Position numbers and translations under genes: made by a program. Positions 50,798-58,040 of a DNA stretch of 64,000 bases are shown in pieces (position 1 is the first letter of the stretch; each line of letters begins with the position of its first letter). The stretch comes from Agromyces sp. 3263 (GTDB lineage Bacteria > Actinomycetota > Actinomycetes > Actinomycetales > Microbacteriaceae): NCBI RefSeq assembly GCF_031456545.1, contig NZ_JAVDUV010000001.1:1550001-1614000 (forward strand), read 5' to 3'. Under the pieces are notes generated by a model. The model searched no databases. It saw only the letters and a program-made list of their open reading frames with translations, and was not told the origin of the DNA.

Positions 50798-52197
50798 ATG
50801 AGAAACGCACTCGGGATCGCCCTCGGGGCAGCCCTACTGCTGGCAGGCGCGGCACCGCTGCCGGCCGTCGCCGCTCCCTCGACCGGCCCTACCGGTACGA
50901 GTGAGTTCCGCGGGGTCAACTGGGCGGATCCGCGCGACAACTACGCCGACGACGAGGTCGTGCCCTCGGGGCTGAGCACCGACGACGACTACCGCACCAC
51001 GTACCGCAAGGCGTCCGACCTCGTGCTCGAGTTCCGCCACGAGGTCGGGGCCAATACGGTGCGGCTGCCGATCAACCCGTCGAGCGTCGGCACCGACTGG
51101 TGGGAGTCGTATCAGGGCGCCATCGACGCGGCCACCCGGCACGGGTTCAAGGTGATCCTCAGCTACTGGGAGGGCGATGACGCGAAGGACGGGCGCGTCG
51201 ACGACCAGGCCGCGTTCGACGCCATGTGGGACACCGTGGTCGACGAGTACGGCAAGAATCCCCACGTGTACTACGAACCCATGAACGAGCCGTTCGGCTA
51301 CACGCTCGACGAGTGGGTGTCGCTCACCTCGGGCTGGCTCGACGACCACGCCGACGTGCCGCGCAAGCGCGTCATCATCTCGGGCACGGGCTACAACGAC
51401 GATGTGACGGGCGTCGGTGCGGCCGAAGAGCTCGACGGCACGCTGCTGTCGCTGCACTTCTACGGGTTCTGGGCCGACCACACCACCGAGCAGGAGTGGA
51501 AGGCGAACCTGCTGCCGCGCATCGGCGAGTACGGCTGGCGCACCGTCGTCTCCGAGGCGGGATCACCCATGACGACGGGCCTCAACTACGGCAACCACGA
51601 AGGCGACGTCTACACCTCGTACCTCGGCGCGCTCACGGAGGTGGCACGAGACCAGGGCATCGGCATCGTGTACTGGCCGGGCCTGCGCACGAACGACGCC
51701 TACACGCTCACCCAGCTCGTCGGCGACGGCGACCTCGAGGTGACGAACGAGTCGGGGCTCGCCCAGCTGCAGTGGGGCTGGGGACTCCTCAAGCAGGAGC
51801 AGCTCAACGACCTGCCGCCAGCCCCTCCCGGCGAGCCGCTCGTGAGCGTGCGGCACGGCGTCTGCGTCGACGTGCCCGGCTTCTCGACCACGGCGGGCAC
51901 GACGCTGGGCCTCTGGTACTGCAACGGAGGCGGCAACCAGTCGTTCGACTGGACGGCCGAGCAGGAGCTCGCGATCTACGGCGACATGTGCGTCGAGCCG
52001 GCGCCGTCGCCGGGAGCGCCGTGATGATCGCCGACTGCACTGGAGCCGTCGAGCAGCAGTGGCAGCTCAACGCCGACCAGACGATCAGCAGCGTCGCGGA
52101 TGCCTCGCTGTGCCTCGCCACTCCCGAGAGCGAGTGGGGCGTGGCGCTCGCACCGTGCGACGCGTCGTCGACCAGCCAGCAGTGGACGCGCGGCTAA
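50798..52197 (+). CDS. Secreted GH5 endoglucanase with ricin-B-type tail, frameshifted near the end
   Basis: The intact frame runs 50798-52024 (408 residues): signal peptide 1-26 (AVAA cleavage region), then a GH5 domain with acid/base Glu in EPMNEPFG and nucleophile Glu in VVSEAGSP. Then a ricin-type beta-trefoil starts (GVCVDVPGFSTTAGT). Its reading stops at 52024, but the next frame continues without stop to 52197 with MIADCTGAVEQQW and SQQWTRG, both QxW carbohydrate-binding repeats. So one base was lost or gained around 51985-52020. It may be a real pseudogene-type break or a sequencing slip. Should act on cellulose or beta-glucan outside the cell. GGAGG site and a LacI-like palindrome upstream. 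Confidence 0.86.
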
Positions 52198-52215
52198 CGC
52201 TCGAGCAGTCGAGAG

Positions 52216-52245
52216 CGCGCCCGTCTCCCTTCGGAGGCGGGCGCG
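52216..52245. terminator. Hairpin after the GH5 gene
   Basis: CGCGCCCGTCTCC (52216-52228), loop CTTC, GGAGGCGGGCGCG (52233-52245); 13 pairs including one T-G. It lies 19 bases past the stop of the shifted frame, which supports 52197 as the original gene end. Confidence 0.7.
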
Positions 52246-52295
52246 TTCGCGTGCGGGGCGGCGGCGTGGCCGTGGCCGTGGCCGCACCGGGCACA

Positions 52296-52339
52296 TTGAA
52301 CTTTCCGGTTCAGTGACGTACACTGAACCACATGGTTCA
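52296..52339 (+). promoter_or_regulatory. ArsR-type promoter with overlapping operators, leaderless
   Basis: TTGAAC (52296-52301), 17 bases, TACACT (52319-52324), then seven bases to the ATG at 52332, so transcription should start at or next to the start codon. GGTTCAGTG/CACTGAACC (52307-52315 and 52321-52329) and TGAACC/GGTTCA (52324-52329 and 52334-52339) form two overlapping inverted repeats over the -10 and start codon, a typical autoregulatory ArsR operator. Confidence 0.75.
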
Positions 52340-52688
52340 GCAACAGGGACTCGATCGGGCGTTCGGCGCCCTGGCCGATGAGACACGCCGCGGCATCCTC
52401 ACCCGCCTCGGCGACGGGCCCGCCACCATCACCGAGCTCGCCACGCCGGCGGACATGACGCTCACCGGCATCCGGAAGCACGTCGACGTGCTCGAGGCGG
52501 CAGGGCTCGTCACCACCGAGAAGGTCGGCCGCGTGCGGCAGGTCCGGCTCGGCACCGAGCGGTTGGACGACGCCATGGCATGGATCAGCTTCTACCAGCG
52601 ACTCTGGGAGCGCCGACTCGACGGCCTCGAGGCCTATTTCACGTTGCGCAATGGCGCATCCGACGGAACGAAGGGAACGGAATCATGA
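52332..52688 (+). CDS. ArsR-family regulator
   Basis: 118 residues. A winged HTH with DETRRGILTRLGDGPATITE and TLTGIRKHVDVLEAAGLV is the ArsR fold; no metal Cys is seen, so it belongs to the non-metal branch usually paired with AHSA1 genes. It is coupled to the AHSA1-like gene by ATGA and should repress its own operon through the GGTTCA repeats. Leaderless start at 52332. Confidence 0.88.
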   Translation: MVQQQGLDRAFGALADETRRGILTRLGDGPATITELATPADMTLTGIRKHVDVLEAAGLVTTEKVGRVRQVRLGTERLDDAMAWISFYQRLWERRLDGLEAYFTLRNGASDGTKGTES

Positions 52689-53149
52689 CGGAACTGGACA
52701 CGAGCGAGACCATCGGCCTGCGGATGACGCGGCAGCTGCCCGCGACGCCCGAGGAGGTGTTCGACGCCTACACCGACGCCGAGCAGCAGAAGATCTGGTT
52801 CTCCATCCTCGACGAGGAGCCCGGCATCGTGGAGATCGAGGTCGACCTGCGGGTCGGCGGCACGCAGAAGGCCGTGTGGGGGCCCGACCGCGACACCCTC
52901 TTCACCGAGGTGCAGACGTTCCTCGAGATCGACCGGCCGCGCCGGCTCGTCACCGAGTCGACGGGCAACGACCCGAGCGGCCAGACCATGACCACGCACA
53001 TCGTCGTCACGTTCGAGCCGCACGACGGCGGCACCCTGGTGACGGTCGAGCAGACCGGCTTCCCCACGCCCGAGATGCGCGACTTCTTCGAGACCATGGC
53101 CTGGGTCGGCGCATTCGACCGCATCGAGGCGTACCTCACGCGGCGGTAG
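52685..53149 (+). CDS. SRPBCC/AHSA1-like protein
   Basis: 154 residues. The START-like fold of Aha1-type (AHSA1) proteins is shown by RQLPATPEEVFDAYTDAEQQ, RVGGTQKAVWGP and TLVTVEQTGFPT. These small proteins have a hydrophobic cavity but their ligand is seldom known. Overlaps the ArsR stop (ATGA) and is the obvious target of that regulator. It ends before a strong stem-loop facing the sugar kinase gene. Confidence 0.86.
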   Translation: MTELDTSETIGLRMTRQLPATPEEVFDAYTDAEQQKIWFSILDEEPGIVEIEVDLRVGGTQKAVWGPDRDTLFTEVQTFLEIDRPRRLVTESTGNDPSGQTMTTHIVVTFEPHDGGTLVTVEQTGFPTPEMRDFFETMAWVGAFDRIEAYLTRR

Positions 53150-53154
53150 CCGCC

Positions 53155-53241
53155 CGGTTCCCGGTCGCCGGTCGCCGGTCGCCGGTCGCCGAGATGACGC
53201 GAATCGACCTTTCCGAGCCTTCGGAGGGTCGATTCGCGTCA
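53155..53241. terminator. CGGTCGC tandem repeat and 15-bp stem between convergent genes
   Basis: A seven-base unit CCGGTCG is repeated about four times at 53160-53190. Then TGACGCGAATCGACC (53195-53209) and GGTCGATTCGCGTCA (53227-53241) pair perfectly, with an inner TCCGA/TCGGA stem. Between the convergent AHSA1 and kinase genes, it should terminate both. Confidence 0.68.
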
Positions 53242-53296
53242 CCTCGCGGGCGCGGGCGCGGGCGCACGGGTGCGGGCGGGGGCGGCGCGGCTGGGT

Positions 53297-54220
53297 CTAG
53301 TCGGTCGTCGCGGTGGTGATGTGGGCGGCGAGCGCGCTCGTGGGGGCGACGGCGGCGAGCGCGGCGGCCCCGTCGAGCGGATGCGCCTCCGCCACCCGCA
53401 CGTCGGCCCCGGGCAGTGCCTCGTGCACCGCCGCCGAGAACGCCTCGGCGAGCACGGCTCCCCCGAACACCCCGCCGACCGCTCGGATACGGGGCGCCGC
53501 GGCATCCGCTTCGCCCACCCGTCGCAGACCCGCGATGACGGATGCCGCGAGCTCACGAGCCCCGGCCGACACGATCTCCAGCGCGACCACGTCGCCCGCC
53601 TCCGCCGCCTCGGCCACGGGACGGGCGTAGGCGGCGATGCGCCCGACGCGCTCGGGGTCGGACTGCAGCTCGATGTACGCGCGTTCCAGGTCGGGGAAGT
53701 CCGCCCGCACGACCTCGGTCAACGCGGTGGGCCCGCCCCGGCCGTCGTGCGCGCGCATGACCGCGTCGAGTGCAGCGCGCCCGAGCCAGTATCCGCTGCC
53801 CGCGTCGCCCATCAGGTAGCCCCAGCCGTCGACGCGGGCGATGTCGCTGCGTCCGACGGCGAGGGTGACGACGCCGGTGCCGGATGCCACGACGGCGCCC
53901 CGCTTGTCGCCGAGTGCGCCGAGGTAGGCGGTGATCGAGTCGTGGGCGAGGCGCACGGCGCGCACCCCGTGCTGCGACGCGGACGCAAGCAGGTAGCCGG
54001 CGTCGGACTCCTCCGACGTGAGTCCAGAGACCCCGAATCCGACCTCGTCGAACGCGTGGCCCGCCTCGACGGCCTGGTCGACGACCTGCACGAGTTGCGG
54101 CAGCAGCGGCAAGTCGGTGCGGATGCCGGGCCCGGCCCATTCGCTCGAGCCCGCGGCATCCGCGTGGCGCACCTTGATGCCCGACTGCCCGGCGTCGATC
54201 GCCAGCGTCCCGTGGCTCAT
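53297..54220 (-). CDS. BadF/BadG-type N-acetylglucosamine kinase-like protein
   Basis: 307 residues. The ASKHA fold is shown by LAIDAGQSGIK (phosphate 1), VASGTGVVTLA (phosphate 2), and GDAGSGYWLGRAAL as in eukaryotic-type N-acetylglucosamine kinases. It should phosphorylate an amino sugar or similar in the cytosol. ATG 54220; a GTG at 54229 overlaps the upstream stop (GTGA). It follows the acetyl esterase gene by five bases, an operon for deacetylation and phosphorylation of sugars (inference). Confidence 0.82.
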   Translation of the reverse strand: MSHGTLAIDAGQSGIKVRHADAAGSSEWAGPGIRTDLPLLPQLVQVVDQAVEAGHAFDEVGFGVSGLTSEESDAGYLLASASQHGVRAVRLAHDSITAYLGALGDKRGAVVASGTGVVTLAVGRSDIARVDGWGYLMGDAGSGYWLGRAALDAVMRAHDGRGGPTALTEVVRADFPDLERAYIELQSDPERVGRIAAYARPVAEAAEAGDVVALEIVSAGARELAASVIAGLRRVGEADAAAPRIRAVGGVFGGAVLAEAFSAAVHEALPGADVRVAEAHPLDGAAALAAVAPTSALAAHITTATTD

Positions 54221-54225
54221 GGCGC

Positions 54226-55206
54226 TCACGCCAGCCGCTCGGCGAGCCAGGCGACCTGGCGGGGCCAGTGCGCGGCCGCGCCGCCCTCGTGCTCGTTGAA
54301 CGGGTACTCGACGAGGTCGGCCTCGACGGCCGCGCCCGCACCCCAGTGGTTGCGCGCCGCGTATACCGTCGACGGCGGGCACACGGGGTCGAGCAGGCCG
54401 ACCGAGAACAGGGCGGGGGCCGTCGCCCGCTTGGCGAAGTTGACGCCGTCGAAGTACGACAGCGTCTCGAACGCCGTGGGCCACGCGTCGCGGTGCACCG
54501 AGAGGTAGCGCACGATCTCGTGGTAAGGGTCGCGGTCGGTAAGGCCGACGGCGCGTTCGAAGTGGCAGAGGAACGGCACCTCGGGCATGGCGCCCACGAG
54601 CCCCTGCGACAGGCCGGCCACGGCGATCGCGATGCCGCCGCCCTGGCTGCCGCCCGCGACGGCGACGCGCTCGGCGTCGACCACGTCGAGCGACCGCACG
54701 GCGTCGATCGCGAGCACCGCGTCGGTGAAGACCCGGCGGTAGAAGTAGGTGGCCGGGCTCTCGATGCCGCGTGTCATGAACCCGGGTGCCGACGGGCCGG
54801 TGCCGTGCGGGTCGGGCGTGCCGCCACCCGTGCCCCAACCGCTGCCCTGGCCGCGGGTGTCCATGAAGAAGTGCGCGTATCCGGATGCCGCCCACGCGAG
54901 TCGCTCGTGCGGCAGGCCGCGTCCGCCGTTGTAGCCGTTGTACTCGACGACCGTGGGCAGTGGACCCGTCGCGCCGGCCGGGACCGTGAACCACCCGCGC
55001 ACCGGGTCGCCGCCGAACCCGCTGAACGAGACGTCGAACACGTCGACGACGGTGAGCGGAGACTCGACGCGCGTGAGCAGCGGCGCCTCGGCGAGCGCGC
55101 GAGACTCGGCGAGGGTCGACGTCCAGAACGCGTCGAAGTCGTCTGGCTCGGCCACGACCGGGCGGTAGGCGCGCAGCTCGTCAACGGGCAGGTCGAAACG
55201 GGGCAC
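54226..55206 (-). CDS. Acetyl xylan esterase / cephalosporin-C deacetylase family
   Basis: 326 residues, no signal. Ser in GGSQGGG is the nucleophile, with Asp in LLDPVCPPST and His in NEHEGG; YNGYNGGRG and FFMDTRGQG are family motifs of the AXE1 (CE7) group. It removes acetyl groups from xylo-oligosaccharides or other sugars in the cytosol. GTG start follows AAGGATGAG. First gene of the pair with the sugar kinase. Confidence 0.9.
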   Translation of the reverse strand: MPRFDLPVDELRAYRPVVAEPDDFDAFWTSTLAESRALAEAPLLTRVESPLTVVDVFDVSFSGFGGDPVRGWFTVPAGATGPLPTVVEYNGYNGGRGLPHERLAWAASGYAHFFMDTRGQGSGWGTGGGTPDPHGTGPSAPGFMTRGIESPATYFYRRVFTDAVLAIDAVRSLDVVDAERVAVAGGSQGGGIAIAVAGLSQGLVGAMPEVPFLCHFERAVGLTDRDPYHEIVRYLSVHRDAWPTAFETLSYFDGVNFAKRATAPALFSVGLLDPVCPPSTVYAARNHWGAGAAVEADLVEYPFNEHEGGAAAHWPRQVAWLAERLA

Positions 55207-55286
55207 GGCTCATCCTTCAGGGTCGACGTCGTCGCAGGTCTCGCGCCGGGCTCCTGCTGGCGCGATGCCGCTCAGCGTAGCGAATC

Positions 55287-55324
55287 GCGGACGACGCGCC
55301 GCACGGCGGCGGCGCGTCGTCCGC
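55287..55324. terminator. Perfect 16-bp stem-loop
   Basis: GCGGACGACGCGCCGC (55287-55302), loop ACGGCG, GCGGCGCGTCGTCCGC (55309-55324). It lies about 105 bases past the ThuA-like gene end and 81 bases before the esterase start, both on the minus strand. A direct repeat GCCTGAATCCCGG at 55373-55385 and 55392-55404 lies between it and the ThuA-like gene. Confidence 0.7.
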
Positions 55325-55428
55325 GTCGGTTCAGGCGATCGTGCGCCCGTCAGGCCGCCCCGGCCCATTGCGGCCTGAATCCCGGTCGTTCGCCTGAATC
55401 CCGGCCGGGACCGGTGATCGTGACGACG

Positions 55429-56511
55429 TCAGCGCAGGGCCTCCTGCCACTCGATCAGGTCGGCGATCTTGGCGACGAGGACGTCGTCCTGGATGCCGTG
55501 GGCCTTCGCCCAGGCCTGCCGCAGCGTGGCGATCGCCGCCGCGTGGTCACCGGAATCCGCAGACTCCTCCGCGTCGGCAAGCGAGCCGGCGACGTCGGCG
55601 CCGAGCTTCGCGTTCTTCACGGAGGCGGGAATGCCGTCGAGGAGCTCGTTCACCTCGCTGAAGGTCACGCAGTCGCCGCCGCCGGTCACGACACCCGCGG
55701 TCCATTCGATGCCCGCGAGGATGTGCTCGAGGAAGAGCGGGTCAGCCCACGAGGCATCCGTGTGCCCGGCGCCCTCGTACCAGGAACGACCGCCCTCGAA
55801 GTTCTGGCACCATGCGATCGGATGGTCGGCGCCCATGGCGCCGCTGCCCGGGCTGTAGGTCGACTCGTCGAGCGTGATCAGCACGTGCACGTCATCTCGC
55901 GGGTTCGTCGTGAAGTTGTACCACTCATCGAACCGCACCCACTCGGCCGGCAGCATCGCCGTCGACGGATGGCCGGGGCTCTCGACGCGCATCGTGGCCA
56001 TCTGCTGCGCGGGGTGGTTGCGGAATCGCGCTCCGCCGCCAGTGAGTTCGCTGTACCAGGGGACCGTGTGCATCGAGTCGGTCGCGGCGTGCAGTCCCAC
56101 GTAGCCGCCGCCGTCGTGGATGTAGCCCTGGAGGGCCGCGAGCTCAGTGTCGTTCAGCAGCCGGGGACGCGCGGGGTCGAGGTTGTTCGTGGCGTCGACG
56201 GGCGACGCGAAGATGATCGACGCGTACTGCGAGAGGTCGGCGGCGGACGTGAACGGGGTCGTCGGGAGCGTGAGATCGGGCTGGCGCGAGTCCCAGACGT
56301 CCACGTCGAACCCGTGCTCCTCGCCCAGTCGGATCACGGCGAGGGTCGTGTCGTCGATGTGCGAGTGGCGGAAGCCGAGCGTCTGCCCGACGACGAGCAC
56401 CTTGTACTCGTCGGGGCTCTCGGCGAAGGCGGGGGCTGCGACGATGCCGACGGTTGCGGTGATTCCGATGGCGCATGCCCCGGTCATCACGTTTCGGACG
56501 AGTTGCTTCAT
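55429..56511 (-). CDS. Secreted ThuA-like (trehalose-utilisation type) protein
   Basis: 360 residues. Signal peptide 1-30 (APAFA cleavage). The ThuA fold, a glutamine-amidotransferase-like domain, is shown by YKVLVVGQTLGFRHSHID, GYIHDGGGYVGLHAATD and WYEGAGHTDASW; it is usually linked to sugar metabolism but its reaction is not known. The last 70 residues form a small helical module (VNELLDGIPASVKNAKLG) like cell-surface FIVAR-type repeats. GGGGAG site before ATG 56511. Its promoter and an ATATGT/ACATAT repeat lie upstream. Confidence 0.82.
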   Translation of the reverse strand: MKQLVRNVMTGACAIGITATVGIVAAPAFAESPDEYKVLVVGQTLGFRHSHIDDTTLAVIRLGEEHGFDVDVWDSRQPDLTLPTTPFTSAADLSQYASIIFASPVDATNNLDPARPRLLNDTELAALQGYIHDGGGYVGLHAATDSMHTVPWYSELTGGGARFRNHPAQQMATMRVESPGHPSTAMLPAEWVRFDEWYNFTTNPRDDVHVLITLDESTYSPGSGAMGADHPIAWCQNFEGGRSWYEGAGHTDASWADPLFLEHILAGIEWTAGVVTGGGDCVTFSEVNELLDGIPASVKNAKLGADVAGSLADAEESADSGDHAAAIATLRQAWAKAHGIQDDVLVAKIADLIEWQEALR

Positions 56512-56571
56512 CTGGTCGTTCTCCCCTTCGAGTTGGACCGTGCGGAAGGCCGCCTGCCACGCCGTGGCGCT

Positions 56572-56636
56572 ATATGTTGCCGCAGACGACATATGGTGTG
56601 GTGCCGACACTAACGCTGGCCGAATCCGTATGTCAA
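56572..56636 (-). promoter_or_regulatory. Promoter and inverted repeat upstream of the ThuA-like gene
   Basis: Minus strand TTGACA (56636-56631), 18 bases, TAGTGT (56612-56607). Downstream of the start site, ATATGT (56572-56577) and ACATAT (56589-56594) flank 11 bases and could hold a repressor. The 260-base gap to the cupin gene holds nothing else clear. Confidence 0.6.
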
Positions 56637-56771
56637 TGGCCCCATGTTCCTTAGCCGCGCATTCCATGAACGTCTTTTGCGTGATGGTCGTCGGAAGTCG
56701 CTGCCCGGTGGCGGCATCCGGAACCTCGCGTTATCGTGGCGCGCGTTCGACTCGACGGAGAGGAGAGGCCG

Positions 56772-57116
56772 GTGGTGCTCATCTATCAGCGGGCGGATGC
56801 CGCGGCCGACGACCTTGGCTGGAACGACAACATCGAGGGCGCGTCGATCGGCTCGCAGGTGTCGCTGATCCTCGAGTACGAGTCGCGTGACGGAGCGGGG
56901 CCACGGCTGCACCGGCATCCGTACACCGAGACGTTCGTGGTGCGCCACGGGCGGGCGCTCTTCACCGTGGGCGACGAGCGGCTCGAGGCATCCGGCGGCC
57001 AGGTGCTCGTGGTCCCCGCGTTCACGCCGCACAAGTTCGCCGTGATCGGGGGCGAGCCGTTCGTGTCGACGAACATCCACGCCAGCCCGACGTTCGAGAC
57101 GGAGTGGCTCGAGTAG
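56772..57116 (+). CDS. Small cupin protein
   Basis: About 114 residues. The cupin barrel has PRLHRHPYTETFVVRHGRAL (motif 1 with two His and Glu) and a shorter motif 2 at FTPHKF. Function unknown; could be a sugar-binding or isomerase-like barrel. GTG 56772 is chosen because GGAGAGGAGAGG lies just upstream and a TATCGT box at 56732 gives a short leader; the earlier GTG 56736 overlaps that box. Confidence 0.75.
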   Translation: MVLIYQRADAAADDLGWNDNIEGASIGSQVSLILEYESRDGAGPRLHRHPYTETFVVRHGRALFTVGDERLEASGGQVLVVPAFTPHKFAVIGGEPFVSTNIHASPTFETEWLE

Positions 57117-57171
57117 GCCGAGGGGCCGGGCGACCGCAAACGACCGCTGCGGCATCCGCCAGAATGAGCGG

Positions 57172-58035
57172 ATGACCGATCACGTCTTCATCGCCGGGCC
57201 AGCCTCGTGGAACCGCATCGTCATGCTCGACCGCCTGCCCGAGCCGGTGCCGCACATGCAGTTCGCGCTCGACGAGTACGAGACGCTCGGCGCGACGTCG
57301 GCGGGCAAGGCGCTCGGATTCGTCGGGCTCGGCCGGCGCACGGTGCTGCACACGCTGCTCGGCGGCGACGTCGAGGGCGAGCGCGTTCGACGGCTGCTCA
57401 CCGAGGCGGGCGTGGAGCTCGTCGAGGGCGACGGCGGCACGACCGAGCGCCACCTCAACCTCATGACGCCGGCGGGCGCCCGGGTGTCGCTCTACCTCGC
57501 GACACCGCAGCCGCAGGACGACGAGCCGTCGCCCGAGGCGATCGCCGCGATGTCGGATGCCGCGGCGATCGTGCTCGACCTCGCCCCGGTCTCCCTCGAG
57601 CTCATCGACGCGGCCCGCGCGACCGGGCGCCCGATCTGGACCGACATCCACGACTACGACGGCGAGGCGGACTTCCACCGCCCGTTCATCGAGGCCGCCG
57701 ACGCGATCTTCATGAATGCCGACCGCATCGGCGACGACCCGTTCCCGTTCATGCAGCAGTGCATCGAGGGCGGCGCGAAGCTCGTCGTGTGCACGCTCGG
57801 CGCCGAGGGGGCGGTCGCGGTCGACGAGCGGATGACACGGCACGCGGTCGCCGCGGTCCCGGTCGAGGTGGTCGACACGAACGGCGCGGGCGACGCCTTC
57901 ATGTCAGGCGTGCTCGACGCGACGCTCGCGGGATCGCCGCTGCCGGATGCGCTGCGCGCGGGCTCGCAGCACGCGGCAACCGTGCTCGCGACCCGGCACC
58001 TGCACCCGGTGCTCGACACGCTGCTCGGCGCGTAG
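57172..58035 (+). CDS. PfkB-family carbohydrate kinase
   Basis: 287 residues. The ribokinase fold is shown by GATSAGKALGFVGLG near the start and the anion-hole motif DTNGAGDAF with the catalytic Asp. It should phosphorylate a sugar or nucleoside. CAGAAT ends six bases before the ATG, so it is probably leaderless and separate from the cupin 55 bases upstream. Substrate unknown. It is convergent with the fusion oxidoreductase. Confidence 0.86.
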   Translation: MTDHVFIAGPASWNRIVMLDRLPEPVPHMQFALDEYETLGATSAGKALGFVGLGRRTVLHTLLGGDVEGERVRRLLTEAGVELVEGDGGTTERHLNLMTPAGARVSLYLATPQPQDDEPSPEAIAAMSDAAAIVLDLAPVSLELIDAARATGRPIWTDIHDYDGEADFHRPFIEAADAIFMNADRIGDDPFPFMQQCIEGGAKLVVCTLGAEGAVAVDERMTRHAVAAVPVEVVDTNGAGDAFMSGVLDATLAGSPLPDALRAGSQHAATVLATRHLHPVLDTLLGA

Positions 58036-58040
58036 CGCGC

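Noticed and set aside
52262..52283. CGTGGC hexamer run before the ArsR promoter
   Set aside because: Only three to four units with no symmetry and no relation to the promoter; likely simple slippage.
56644..56868. A 74-residue plus-strand ORF before the cupin gene
   Set aside because: No ribosome site, overlaps the cupin gene in another frame, Arg/Ser-rich shadow composition.
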